Shown piece after piece: positions 1 through 7,925 of a stretch of 32,252 bases of DNA; the stretch's first letter is position 1, and every line of letters starts with the position of its first letter. Location of the stretch: positions 1-32,252 of the forward strand of contig CANFLQ010000019.1 in assembly GCA_947447995.1 (NCBI GenBank). Reading direction: 5' to 3'. The notes below the pieces were generated by a model that was not told where the DNA came from, did no database searches, and saw only the letters and a list, made by a program, of their open reading frames with translations. A program made the translations under genes and the position numbers. This stretch comes from Bacteroidota bacterium. GTDB taxonomy: Bacteria; Bacteroidota; Bacteroidia; 2-12-FULL-35-15.

Positions 1-306
1 AGCCGTAAGTGTACGGTAGGTATCTTCAGCAAAATCTTCGTGGCCGGGGGTATCCAATAAATTGATCTTAATGCCTTTGTATTCAAAGCCCATAACCGAA
101 GTTGCAACAGATATACCACGTTGACGTTCAATCTCCATAAAGTCGGAGGTGGCGTGTTTCTTTATCTTATTCGATTTAACAGCACCAGCTGTTTGAATGG
201 CACCACCAAATAAGAGTAACTTTTCTGTTAAAGTCGTTTTCCCTGCATCGGGGTGAGAGATGATACCGAAGGTTCTACGTCTTTCTATTTCTTCTTTTAT
301 TGTCAT
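1..306 (-). CDS. prfC: Peptide chain release factor 3 (RF3), N-terminal part, cut by window edge
   Basis: Reading the minus strand from the ATG at 306 gives 102 residues and then runs off the window. It is a translational GTPase. The G1/P-loop [16 protein letters not shown] is at about residues 16-31, switch I contains [16 protein letters not shown], and G3 is [18 protein letters not shown] at the window edge. HPDAGKTT together with [13 protein letters not shown] is the RF3 pattern, as opposed to EF-G or LepA. RF3 recycles RF1/RF2 from the ribosome after peptide release, using GTP, in the cytoplasm. The C-terminal domains are outside the window. No clear TAnnTTTG box was seen within about 100 bp upstream. 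A near-palindrome TTCTCCTCAAGGAGAA lies at 335-350, about 30 bp before the start, of unknown role. Function is assigned with high confidence. Confidence 0.95.
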   Translation of the reverse strand, partial: MTIKEEIERRRTFGIISHPDAGKTTLTEKLLLFGGAIQTAGAVKSNKIKKHATSDFMEIERQRGISVATSVMGFEYKGIKINLLDTPGHEDFAEDTYRTLTA

Positions 307-400
307 ACTATATAATACTTTTCTTTAATTTCCTTTCTCCTCAAGGAGAATACGTTCAAAATGGCGGATGAGCCAGTATGGGTGGGGCTCAAATAAAAAA

Positions 401-429
401 CCCTTCCCTGCCAATTAGGTAGGGAAGGG
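401..429 (-). terminator. Rho-independent terminator after rplS
   Basis: CCCTTCCCTGCC (401-412) pairs with GGTAGGGAAGGG (418-429) around the loop AATTA, with one G-T wobble. On the minus strand the stem is followed by TTTTTTATTT, as expected for termination of rplS, whose stop is at 453. On the plus strand it is followed by ATTTTATAAAA, so it could also act bidirectionally. Confidence 0.85.
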
Positions 430-452
430 ATTTTATAAAAATGTTAGATTAA

Positions 453-803
453 CTATTGTTTTTTTTCAGCAATACGAGCTGCTTTACCTGTTAATTGGCG
501 TAAGTAGAATACACGTGCTCTGCGTACAACACCAACTTTATTTAATTCAACTTTAGCAATAAACGGAGAGTTAACAGGGAATACACGTTCTACACCTACG
601 TTGTTGCTTGTTTTACGAACAGTGAATGATTCGGTAGCACCGCTTCCTTTGCGTTGAATAACAACACCTTGGTATTGCTGAACACGCTCTTTTTCACCTT
701 CTTTAATATTATAATGTACAGTAACAGTATCTCCTGCTTTAAACTTTGGATGGTTTGCTTTTACTGAAAATTGTTCTTCTACGAATTTTAATAAATTGCT
801 CAT
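453..803 (-). CDS. rplS: 50S ribosomal protein L19
   Basis: The 116-residue product starting [12 protein letters not shown] is ribosomal protein L19, a large-subunit protein at the 30S-50S interface. Visible family features are [57 protein letters not shown] and [10 protein letters not shown] near the C-terminus. The reading frame is open further upstream to about 926, but the extra 41 residues are lysine-rich and unlike L19. They also overlap the promoter element at 852-859, so the ATG at 803 is the real start. Length from this ATG matches the usual L19 of about 115-120 residues. It appears to be monocistronic, with its own promoter and terminator. Confidence 0.97.
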   Translation of the reverse strand: MSNLLKFVEEQFSVKANHPKFKAGDTVTVHYNIKEGEKERVQQYQGVVIQRKGSGATESFTVRKTSNNVGVERVFPVNSPFIAKVELNKVGVVRRARVFYLRQLTGKAARIAEKKQ

Positions 804-851
804 TTGCTTTGTTTTTACTATAAATTTATATGTTCTTTTTAAAAAGGAATG

Positions 852-859
852 CAAATATA
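852..859 (-). promoter_or_regulatory. Bacteroidota-type -7 promoter element for rplS
   Basis: On the minus strand the sequence reads TATATTTG, an exact match to the Bacteroidota sigma-ABfr -7 consensus TAnnTTTG. It lies 49 bp before the rplS ATG. No clear -33 TTG is visible. Role is inferred from consensus and position. Confidence 0.6.
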
Positions 860-994
860 GTTTATTTTTTTTATTGTATTGTCTTTTTTTGAAAATTTTT
901 ATGGTAGAGGGGGAATTAAGGAACAATAAACTGTAAATTCTATTATTTGTTTATCCCTTTTTTTTATAATTTAGCTTAATAATAAAAAAAAGTC

Positions 995-1738
995 ATGAAA
1001 AAAATATTAATCTCTTTAGTATTCGCAGGTTCTTTAATGGGTGCTTCGGCGCAAAAAGGATTTAAGTATGGTGTTACATTTGGTTTAGGTGGTAATAATT
1101 CCAATTATTCGGGAGGGTCAGCAGATGCTAATGCTTTGTTTCATCATAATGATTTTGGAAAGGCAAATTTGGGTTTTACGGCACGTTATTTTTTTGATGA
1201 GCATTGGAGTGTTCAATCGGGATTAGGAATAAGTGATATTGGGTTTGAGTTTGCTCTGGCAAAGGATTATTCTTTGATGAAAAAGGATGATCATTTTACC
1301 AAAAATAATATGGGAATAACGGTGATGCAAGTACCTATTACTGCCATTTATGCCTTTAAGCCCAATTGTAAAAACACTCGTTGGTTTGTAGGAGCAGGAA
1401 TATCATCCATGACCAATTTTAATAACTTTAACCAAAGTTCTCATGCTACGCCTAAGGGTGAAGATATTGTAAATAATTCTAATTATCTGGACCAAACGGT
1501 TAATGCCGAAAAATTTACTGTAATTAACGGACAATTGATGGGAGGAATCGAAAAAATATTAAAAAAAGGCAGTATACTTCAATTAGCGCTCATAACTAAT
1601 TTAGGTTTTTCAAATATAGCTACATCAACAGTTACATATATGGTAGATAATAAAAAGTATACACATTCTTTTACTAACAAAGGAGATTACTCAGGTTTAA
1701 TATTAACCTATTATTTTAAATCCATAGGAGAAAAATAA
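995..1738 (+). CDS. Outer-membrane beta-barrel protein (PorT-like family)
   Basis: The 247-residue protein begins with a clear Sec signal peptide (MKKILISLVFAGSLMGASAQ, cleavage after Ala-19 or Gln-20). It continues with alternating amphipathic strands such as FKYGVTFGLGGNNSNY, GKANLGFTARYFFDEHWSVQSGLGISDIGFEF and NTRWFVGAGISSMTNF. It ends in a strand-like LILTYYFKSIGEK. This is the pattern of small PorT/OmpW-type beta-barrel proteins (outer membrane protein beta-barrel domain) common in Bacteroidota. Substrate or partner cannot be told from the sequence. It is transcribed alone, divergently from rplS, and followed by a hairpin terminator. Function beyond an outer-membrane barrel is not known. 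Confidence 0.75.
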   Translation: MKKILISLVFAGSLMGASAQKGFKYGVTFGLGGNNSNYSGGSADANALFHHNDFGKANLGFTARYFFDEHWSVQSGLGISDIGFEFALAKDYSLMKKDDHFTKNNMGITVMQVPITAIYAFKPNCKNTRWFVGAGISSMTNFNNFNQSSHATPKGEDIVNNSNYLDQTVNAEKFTVINGQLMGGIEKILKKGSILQLALITNLGFSNIATSTVTYMVDNKKYTHSFTNKGDYSGLILTYYFKSIGEK

Positions 1739-1756
1739 TAAAGCACTTAATAAATG

Positions 1757-1783
1757 AATGGCAGGGAAATAATCTCTGCCATT
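1757..1783 (+). terminator. Hairpin terminator after the beta-barrel gene
   Basis: AATGGCAG (1757-1764) pairs perfectly with CTGCCATT (1776-1783), followed by TTGTTTC. It sits 19 bp after the stop codon of the upstream gene. Confidence 0.75.
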
Positions 1784-1846
1784 TTGTTTCTTATAATAAT
1801 GAATTCAAGAAGCTCCTAATTAACCATCTTTAAATTGTTATTTTTT

Positions 1847-1854
1847 TATCTTTG
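1847..1854 (+). promoter_or_regulatory. -7 promoter element giving a near-leaderless glycosyltransferase mRNA
   Basis: TATCTTTG matches TAnnTTTG exactly. Its last G is only 7 nt from the ATG at 1861. With the usual start site 5-8 nt beyond this box, the transcript would begin at or next to the start codon. This also argues against the in-frame TTG at 1852 as the start, because it lies inside the promoter box. Confidence 0.6.
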
Positions 1855-1860
1855 CAACCT

Positions 1861-3009
1861 ATGTCGCAAAATAAAAAAATAGTTCTGGTTGGCCCAGCTT
1901 ATCCTTACAGAGGTGGGCAGGCTTTGGTAGAGGCCTATATGTACAATGCACTTTCTAAATTGGGATATGATTGTAATACTATTTCATATCAGTTATTGTA
2001 CCCTTCTATTTTTTTTCCAGGCACCACACAATTTGACGAATCGGAAGTTATTCCATTTGAGCATACCTCTAAAATTAAAAGGATTATAAATTCCATTAAT
2101 CCTTTAACTTGGTTTAAGGCGGCTTCGGAAATAAAAAAAATGAATCCAGACATGGTAATTATTGTTTGGTGGATGCCATTTTTTGGACCGGCATTGAGTA
2201 CTATTGCCAGACTTATAAAAAAAAATAAAAATACCAAGGTGGTATTTCTTGTCGAAAATTATGTTTCCCACGAAAAACGTTGGTTCGATTCATTTTCTAC
2301 AAAATATACATTTAAATATGCCGATGCTTTTATTTGTCAGTCTAAATTTATAAATGAGCAAATTTCTGCTGATTTTAAAGGTAAACCCATCCATCAAACT
2401 ACCTTATCTATTTACGATTGCTATGATTTGGGTAAATACAATAAACAAACGGCTCGCGAATTTTTAGGAATAAAAACCGAAAATGTTATTTTGTTTTTTG
2501 GATTGATAAGAGCTTATAAAGGTTTAGATAAGCTCATTATAGCTTTTAAAGAAATTTTAAAAACTCGACCTGATACAACGTTATTAATTGTAGGCGAGTG
2601 TTACGAAGATATAAAAAAATATACCGACCTGATTGATAAATTAGGTTTGAACGATAAAGTTATACTAAACGATAGTTTTATTCCCAACGAAAAAATTGAA
2701 CCCTATTTTAAGGCTGCCGACCTATCTTGTTTGCCCTATAATTCAGGTACCCAAAGTGGAATTTTGATGATGGCTTACGGTTTTAAAATTCCTGTGTTAG
2801 TTACTGATGTTGGCGGTGTAGCAGAGTTGGTAAAGGAGGGTGAAACAGGGAGAATAATTGCAGATAATAGTTTAGATAATTTAGTGAATGGAGTTCATCA
2901 AATATTATCTACCAAAGATACTGTTGATTATGCAGCCAATATTGAAAGTTACACCAAGGGCTTAGGTTATACCCATTTGGGTATATTTGTAAAAAGTTTA
3001 CTAAAATAA
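1861..3009 (+). CDS. Glycosyltransferase, GT4-like (GT-B fold)
   Basis: The 382-residue product has the two-Rossmann GT-B layout. The N-terminal nucleotide-fold start KIVLVGPAYPYRGGQALVEAY carries the glycine-rich acceptor-side loop. The C-terminal donor domain contains ILFFGLIRAYKGLDKLI at 210-226, where Arg217 and Lys220 are the phosphate-binding pair. Next come LLIVGECYED, the segment PYNSGTQSGILMMAYGF at 292-308, and TDVGGVAELV. GT4 enzymes normally have an E-x7-E motif in that segment; here both glutamates are missing, a variation I associate with a GT4 subgroup having GTQSG at this place. There is no signal peptide, so it is probably a cytosolic or membrane-associated enzyme of surface glycan or LPS synthesis. 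It starts at the ATG at 1861 and is followed after 8 bp by a GT9-like gene. Sugar specificity is unknown. Confidence 0.85.
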   Translation: MSQNKKIVLVGPAYPYRGGQALVEAYMYNALSKLGYDCNTISYQLLYPSIFFPGTTQFDESEVIPFEHTSKIKRIINSINPLTWFKAASEIKKMNPDMVIIVWWMPFFGPALSTIARLIKKNKNTKVVFLVENYVSHEKRWFDSFSTKYTFKYADAFICQSKFINEQISADFKGKPIHQTTLSIYDCYDLGKYNKQTAREFLGIKTENVILFFGLIRAYKGLDKLIIAFKEILKTRPDTTLLIVGECYEDIKKYTDLIDKLGLNDKVILNDSFIPNEKIEPYFKAADLSCLPYNSGTQSGILMMAYGFKIPVLVTDVGGVAELVKEGETGRIIADNSLDNLVNGVHQILSTKDTVDYAANIESYTKGLGYTHLGIFVKSLLK

Positions 3010-3017
3010 TAGTATTG

Positions 3018-3923
3018 ATGTCGAGAAAAATTGCGATAATAAAAATTGGAGCTACAGGTGATGTTGTTAGAACAACTGTGCTACTACACTTGTTTGCTAA
3101 CGATGAAATAACCTGGATAACGGCCAAACATAATATAGCGATACTGCCATTTAAACAAGCCAATCTAAAAAAAATAATAGCTATTGATGATGTTGGAAAT
3201 TCTGGAGTATTGAAAGATGAATTTGATTTGGTAATTTCATTAGACGATGATCTTAAATGTGCAACTTTAGCTTCATCAATTTGTTCAAAAAATCTGTTTG
3301 GTGCATATATAAAGGATGGAAAGGTTTTGTATACAAATAATTCCAACGAATGGTTTGACATGGGATTATCGTCCCGATTTGGAAAAACAAAAGCAGATGA
3401 ATTGAAGTGGGAGAATAAAGATTCCTTTCAGGAGATATTGTTCAGAATGTTGGGTGCTAAATTTAATGGCGAAACATACTTGATTCCGGAAGATATTATT
3501 TCACAGGGTAAACCCAATGTAATTGGGATTGAGGATAGGGCAGGAGCAAGGTGGCCAACAAAAATGTGGAATAAGTTTCCCGAACTTGCGGAGCATTTGA
3601 AAAAAGATGGTTATGAAGTTGTGTTTTTTAAAGAGCGTGAACATATCAAAGATTATTTGCAGGATATTGGAAATACATCCTTAATAATTTCGGGTGATAC
3701 CTTAGGAATGCACATTGCACTTGCATTAAAAATTCCAATTGTTACTTTATTCACTTGTACTAGCGCCGTTGAAATATACGGATATAATAACATGGAAAAA
3801 ATAGTTTCTGCCGAATTGAAAAAAGCTTTTTATAGAACAGAATATATTCCGGAAGCTCTAGAGTGTATTAGTTTAACCGACGTTTTAAAAGCTATTAATC
3901 GTTTTAAAAAGGTTAATATGTAA
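3018..3923 (+). CDS. Glycosyltransferase family 9 (heptosyltransferase-like)
   Basis: This 301-residue protein has GT9 landmarks. The N-terminal beta-strand and turn IAIIKIGATGDVVRTTVLL (about 5-23) resembles the IRxGAxGDVLRTT start of ADP-heptose:LPS heptosyltransferases. The C-terminal donor-site motif SGDTLGMHIALALKIPIVTLF (about 225-245) corresponds to the D-x-x-x-x-H-x-A-x-A-L-x-x-P motif. An ATG at 3018 is preceded in frame by a TTG at 3015; ATG is preferred. It follows the GT4-like gene by 8 bp, so the two are one operon and probably act on the same LPS or surface glycan. No heptose-synthesis genes are in the window, so the donor sugar could differ from ADP-heptose. Confidence 0.82.
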   Translation: MSRKIAIIKIGATGDVVRTTVLLHLFANDEITWITAKHNIAILPFKQANLKKIIAIDDVGNSGVLKDEFDLVISLDDDLKCATLASSICSKNLFGAYIKDGKVLYTNNSNEWFDMGLSSRFGKTKADELKWENKDSFQEILFRMLGAKFNGETYLIPEDIISQGKPNVIGIEDRAGARWPTKMWNKFPELAEHLKKDGYEVVFFKEREHIKDYLQDIGNTSLIISGDTLGMHIALALKIPIVTLFTCTSAVEIYGYNNMEKIVSAELKKAFYRTEYIPEALECISLTDVLKAINRFKKVNM

Positions 3924-3958
3924 TATCCTTCCTTTTAGCTTCTAATTATATTAATTTC

Positions 3959-6391
3959 CTATGCCGACATAGATTCAATTACCTCCATATTGTAATTGTC
4001 CTTTGTTTGATAATAGGCTACTTTTGGATATTGTTTTGCCCCAAATTTATGTTTATCAATATCGGCGGATAAGCCTAAATACACTTTTGGTAAACCCAAT
4101 ATGCGGGCTCTTTTTATTGCTTGATAAACGGCTTGTTTATATACCTTAAATTCAGTATTGTAATTATAGTCTATTCCAATTATCATTGGAGCTAAATGCG
4201 TATTGGTAACGTAAGTCCACATTGCAGCTACAGCTTTCCTTTCTGGACGAGGATCAAATTCGGGTTTTATTTTTAAAATAATAAATTCCCAATTAGGATG
4301 CTTTGATAGTTTATTTATTATATCCTTAGGGTAATCAAACATGTTAAATCCTCTGTTTCTTCTTTCTACATTGAGATATAAATTATAATAATATTCCGAT
4401 TCATCCTTTGTTAACTCTTTTTTATATTCAATTTCATATTGATCTTCGTATTTGAATACTTCTTTTTTAACGTGTTTCCTACTATTAGGTGATATGGTTT
4501 CCATAAACTCTTCTTTAGAATTCCAACTTATATTTTCAACAATGTTTGTATTAGGCATATTAATAACAACAAAGCCTTCTTTCATAAATATATCTTTAAA
4601 ATCAACATCATCTGTATCAAAATCTCTAAATAACAGCGTGTCGGCATTAATTGATTCTTGAATTTTTGCAAGCCTTTCAAGTAGTAAATTAAAAGCCTCT
4701 TTCCAGTTTGTATGTTCTTTGTTAAGGTAATAATGACAACCTTCGGTAAGCATACAACCCATTGTTAATGTTTTGGATGTAAGGTAATAGGGGTCTTTTT
4801 TTCGCTTTTCTTCAATTTGTAAGGATACCGATTCCAAGGCTACCATATCGTCTTTAGATATTCCAGACGAAAAGAAGGTTGCAAATACAGGTATGCCAGT
4901 ATTGTCACGAATAATAAAATAATAAAAATCCCAATTCTCTTCTGGTTTTGGATTGTTGCTAAATACATCTTCTAAAGATAAAAGTCCATCCCAATCAAAA
5001 GTTCCATTGGCTCCAAGTAGCTTATTCCATTCTAATTTATTAATGTTTTTAATGCTTTTTTCTTCTTGAATTATAAAGTGGGTTATTTTTTTTTCGGTTA
5101 TAGTATCTATTACTTTTGAATCTATTGCTGGCAATATTTTAAAAGCCTTTTTTATATCCAGCATAGTTTTTCCAGCTTCTTCTAAAATTATTGGATAATG
5201 ATAAGCCATGGCATCTACTAACAATTTTATATCTTGCATTTGTATATGCCGTGTTATGGTAAATCGTAACCCGGTATATTTTATGGGTACAGCTGGAAAT
5301 AATGCAGGGGAAACAAAAAAACCATCTTTTAGCAATCGGGCAACCATTTCATAAGCCAGTTTGGGATGCCCCATTCCTATAAAATAAATTGGAGTAAGCG
5401 GATCGGAAATTACACAAAGTTCGGTTTTAGATAGTAGTTGATTACAGTATATGATACGTTCATTTAATTGGTTTTGCAATTGATAAATTTCATCTGTGAG
5501 ATGAATTTTTGAAGAGGCTATAGCAGAACCTATCAAGGGAGGTGATAACGGATGTGAATACGTTAATGGACCTCCAAAAACACGTACTTTCCGGCAGGTT
5601 TCTTCATCAGGGAATACAGCTAAACCACCCATCACTCCAAATCCTTTAGCTAAAGTTCCAACTAATATTATTTTAGGATGTTTAGGTGCTTTACTAAATG
5701 CGTACCCTGTGCCATTTTTTCCATACCAGCTCATGCCATGGGCATCGTCAATGTATAGGTGTAGCGCCTCGTATCTTTCAATTAAATATAGTAAGTCATC
5801 CATAGGAGCTAAATCTCCAAACATAGAATAAATTCCATCAATCATATACCATACTTTTTTATGCTTTTGGCTTAAAATTTTAATTTGTCGTTCCAGCATT
5901 TCTAAATTACTATGGCGTATCATTTCAATAGGCACTCCTTTTATACGTAGCAGTTGAGTTGCTGTTTGCACACTCATGTGTACTTGTTGATCCAAAATTA
6001 CAGCCTCATCATATTGAACAAGAGTTGGAATAATTGAAATATGAGCTGTTGATGTAGAAGTATAAACGATTATTGGGCTGTTATCAAACATTTTGGACAA
6101 ATATTCTTCTAAAAGCAAATTAATTCCAGAGGTAAGATACGTTCGGGATACCGAAAACTGTGTACCATATTTTTGTACAAATTCAATGGAGCCATCTTTT
6201 AAACGCTGATCTAACTCTAAGCCAAGATAACCACAGGTGCCAAAGTTTAATAATTCCTTGCCCGAAATTTGTAAATTTCGATCCGTCATTTTATTAATAT
6301 CAGTAACTAAGTGAATTACACCACGATTTTTGGCATCCGTAAGTAATTCGTCAATAGTGTCTAAAGAGTTATTGTGATTAATTTTTGCCAT
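3959..6391 (-). CDS. Bifunctional PLP-dependent alpha-oxoamine-synthase-like enzyme / GNAT (FemAB-like) acyltransferase
   Basis: This is an 810-residue fusion. Residues about 40-400 are a fold-type I PLP enzyme of the alpha-oxoamine synthase class (relatives: AONS BioF, KBL, serine palmitoyltransferase). LDQQVHMSV places the cofactor-stacking His138, YIDDAHG the pyridine-binding Asp215, and VGTLAKGFGVMGG the Schiff-base Lys249. Such enzymes condense an acyl thioester with an amino acid. Residues about 430-810 resemble tandem GNAT/FemAB-like acyltransferase domains, with FMETISPNSRKHVKKEVFKY at 629-648 and RARILGLPKVYLGLSADIDK at 761-780, then KFGAKQYPKVAYY. No signal peptide or TM segment is seen. 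Databases label such fusions as bifunctional aminotransferase/GNAT proteins; a characterised product is not known to me. It is divergent from the small gene at 6477. An aminolipid or signal-molecule role is inference. Confidence 0.8.
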   Translation of the reverse strand: MAKINHNNSLDTIDELLTDAKNRGVIHLVTDINKMTDRNLQISGKELLNFGTCGYLGLELDQRLKDGSIEFVQKYGTQFSVSRTYLTSGINLLLEEYLSKMFDNSPIIVYTSTSTAHISIIPTLVQYDEAVILDQQVHMSVQTATQLLRIKGVPIEMIRHSNLEMLERQIKILSQKHKKVWYMIDGIYSMFGDLAPMDDLLYLIERYEALHLYIDDAHGMSWYGKNGTGYAFSKAPKHPKIILVGTLAKGFGVMGGLAVFPDEETCRKVRVFGGPLTYSHPLSPPLIGSAIASSKIHLTDEIYQLQNQLNERIIYCNQLLSKTELCVISDPLTPIYFIGMGHPKLAYEMVARLLKDGFFVSPALFPAVPIKYTGLRFTITRHIQMQDIKLLVDAMAYHYPIILEEAGKTMLDIKKAFKILPAIDSKVIDTITEKKITHFIIQEEKSIKNINKLEWNKLLGANGTFDWDGLLSLEDVFSNNPKPEENWDFYYFIIRDNTGIPVFATFFSSGISKDDMVALESVSLQIEEKRKKDPYYLTSKTLTMGCMLTEGCHYYLNKEHTNWKEAFNLLLERLAKIQESINADTLLFRDFDTDDVDFKDIFMKEGFVVINMPNTNIVENISWNSKEEFMETISPNSRKHVKKEVFKYEDQYEIEYKKELTKDESEYYYNLYLNVERRNRGFNMFDYPKDIINKLSKHPNWEFIILKIKPEFDPRPERKAVAAMWTYVTNTHLAPMIIGIDYNYNTEFKVYKQAVYQAIKRARILGLPKVYLGLSADIDKHKFGAKQYPKVAYYQTKDNYNMEVIESMSA

Positions 6392-6476
6392 AATTTGAAG
6401 TATTAAATGATTTTAAACCTTATATTAGCCCCTTTATTTTTTTTAAAATTAATTAAAGCTCGAACAATTTTAAACG

Positions 6477-6854
6477 ATGAAAAAATTGCTTTTTGAAAAT
6501 AATGATGTTAAAATTGAATTAGAGAATGGTATTATAATGACTACTTGGAAAATAAGTTTTGCAGATTTAGAAATGGCGCACAAAGCCGTTGCTTTAAGAT
6601 TAAAATATTGTAATTCTATTTCATATCCATTATTATCAGATATTAAATTGATAAAGAGCAGTACTAAAACTGCACGAGATTTTTTAGCTTCAAAAAAAGG
6701 TGCTGAAGGTGTTACTGCAGCAGCTATACTTATAGATTCTGTTATTGGAAGCATGATGGGTAATTTTTTTATTAGAATAAATAAACCAATAGTACCTACA
6801 AAATTATTTACTGATGAAAAAAAAGCTAAAATGTGGTTAGCCAATTATGTATAA
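6477..6854 (+). CDS. Small STAS/SpoIIAA-like protein (DUF7793-type)
   Basis: The 125-residue cytosolic protein has the layout of a Bacteroidota family of STAS-like proteins. It has an N-terminal beta hairpin (VKIELENGIIMTTWK), a helix after LEMAHKAVALRL, the segment SYPLLSDIKLIKSSTKTARDFL, then AAAILIDSVIGSMMGNFFIRI and KLFTDEKKAKMWLANYV. The family is found near stress or sensory genes but, as far as I know, has no assigned biochemical role. It has neither DNA-binding nor enzymatic motifs. It reads away from the PLP/GNAT fusion gene and converges on the receiver-protein gene with 8 bp between their stops. A one-mismatch promoter box TATATTAG lies at about 6422-6429. Confidence 0.6.
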   Translation: MKKLLFENNDVKIELENGIIMTTWKISFADLEMAHKAVALRLKYCNSISYPLLSDIKLIKSSTKTARDFLASKKGAEGVTAAAILIDSVIGSMMGNFFIRINKPIVPTKLFTDEKKAKMWLANYV

Positions 6855-6866
6855 AATTAATTTTAT
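6851..6866. repeat. 16-bp palindrome spanning two convergent stop codons
   Basis: ATAAAATTAATTTTAT is a perfect palindrome that includes the stop codons of both converging genes (6852-6854 plus, 6863-6865 minus). It is purely A/T, so as a terminator it would be weak. Confidence 0.4.
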
Positions 6867-7282
6867 TGCAAATTCTCTAAATCAGATTCGGTAAGTGGTT
6901 TATGTAAAAAACTTAAAACTTGTTTATATTTCAGAGCCTTTTCAACATCCAATAGGTTGGAGGAGGGTGTAAGCATAGTTATTTTTATAAATGATTTTAA
7001 TTCAGTAGGGAGTTTTTCAAACTCTTCTAAAAAATAAAAACCATCCATAATTGGCATATTAATATCTAAAAAAATATATGCTGGTATAAGTTCCTTAGTA
7101 AGGTTATTAGTTTGTAACATTTTTTTTAAAAATGCTAATGCACTATTTGTATTGGAATGTATGTAAACATTTTCGGCAAAGTAACAATCCTTAATTATTT
7201 TTTCATTAATAAAATTATCAATATCGTTATCGTCGATAAGCATAACGGCTTTGTGTATTGTTGTTGAAGGTTTATTATTCAT
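6863..7282 (-). CDS. Stand-alone response-regulator receiver (CheY-like)
   Basis: The 139-residue protein is a single receiver domain without an output domain. The acidic pair Asp17-Asp18 lies in MLIDDNDIDNFI, the phospho-acceptor Asp73 in YIFLDINMPIMDGF, the switch Thr/Ser in ITMLTPSS (about 101-108), and the conserved Lys128 in LHKPL. The LIDDNDIDNFI start is typical of small Bacteroidota receivers of the Rcp1 type. It is the last gene of the kinase/NarL-regulator operon, 13 bp after the preceding stop. It may be a second phosphate acceptor or phosphate sink for the same kinase. Which partner protein it binds cannot be seen. Confidence 0.88.
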   Translation of the reverse strand: MNNKPSTTIHKAVMLIDDNDIDNFINEKIIKDCYFAENVYIHSNTNSALAFLKKMLQTNNLTKELIPAYIFLDINMPIMDGFYFLEEFEKLPTELKSFIKITMLTPSSNLLDVEKALKYKQVLSFLHKPLTESDLENLQ

Positions 7283-7295
7283 AAAATTATTTTAA

Positions 7296-7925
7296 TTAAA
7301 CTAAATTATTTCTAATAGCGTAAGTGGTTAACTCAGCACTGTTTTTCATTCCTGTTTTTTCAAGAATTCGGGAACGATAAGTACTTATTGTAGGTATACC
7401 TAGAGATAATTCCTCAGCAATTTTTGAAATGGTTTTTCCTTTTGCTATTAAAAGTAGGGTTTGAAATTCTCTGTCGCTTAGTAGTTCATGAGGTGCTTTG
7501 TTGTCTGGTTTTTCTATTTGGGTAGCCATTTGTTCGGCAAGGGAAGCTGTAATATATTTTTTGCCAAGCATAATGTGATTAATGGCTTTAATTAGTTCTT
7601 CATCGGCTGTATCTTTTGAAAGATAGCCTGCTGCACCAAGTTTTATAGCTCTGATTGCTATTAATTCTTCTGGATGCATGCTAAAAACTAAAACGGGTGT
7701 TTTTACCCCTTCGTCTTTTAATTGTTTAAGAACATCCAAGCCATTTCTGCCAGGCATATCAACATCAAGAATTAAAATATCCCATATTTTTCCATTCATT
7801 TTTTTTAAAACCTCTGCCGCATTTGATGCCTCAGAAACTTTAGACGCAGGGAACTCACTTTCTAAAATAAGTTTAATTCCTTTTCTGATAGATGGATGGT
7901 CATCGCAAATAAGTATTTGTTTCAT
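7296..7925 (-). CDS. NarL/FixJ-family response regulator
   Basis: The 209-residue transcription factor has an N-terminal receiver domain with Asp8-Asp9 in ICDDHPSIRKGI, phospho-acceptor Asp54 in ILILDVDMPGRNGLDVL, Ser/Thr in VLVFSMHPEE and Lys104 in YLSKDT. The C-terminal LuxR-type helix-turn-helix spans about residues 147-209, with LSDREFQTLLLIAKGKTISK, IAEELSLGIPTISTYRSRIL and EKTGM. Its ATG overlaps the stop of the upstream histidine kinase by 4 bp (ATGA), so the two are translationally coupled and are the cognate pair. Targets are unknown. The giant T9SS cargo gene read divergently from this operon is the obvious nearby candidate. Confidence 0.93.
   Translation of the reverse strand: MKQILICDDHPSIRKGIKLILESEFPASKVSEASNAAEVLKKMNGKIWDILILDVDMPGRNGLDVLKQLKDEGVKTPVLVFSMHPEELIAIRAIKLGAAGYLSKDTADEELIKAINHIMLGKKYITASLAEQMATQIEKPDNKAPHELLSDREFQTLLLIAKGKTISKIAEELSLGIPTISTYRSRILEKTGMKNSAELTTYAIRNNLV

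Noticed and set aside
335-350. TTCTCCTCAAGGAGAA near-palindrome as a riboswitch or attenuator of prfC
   Set aside because: The loop is only 2 nt and no alternative pairing, leader peptide or T-tract was found. It is reported only as an unexplained repeat.
804-926. N-terminal extension of L19 to 157 residues
   Set aside because: The extension is unlike L19, is A/T-driven and contains the TATATTTG promoter box; the conserved protein starts at 803.
2909-3361. Antisense frame across the GT4/GT9 junction
   Set aside because: It overlaps two well-supported genes and shows no family features.
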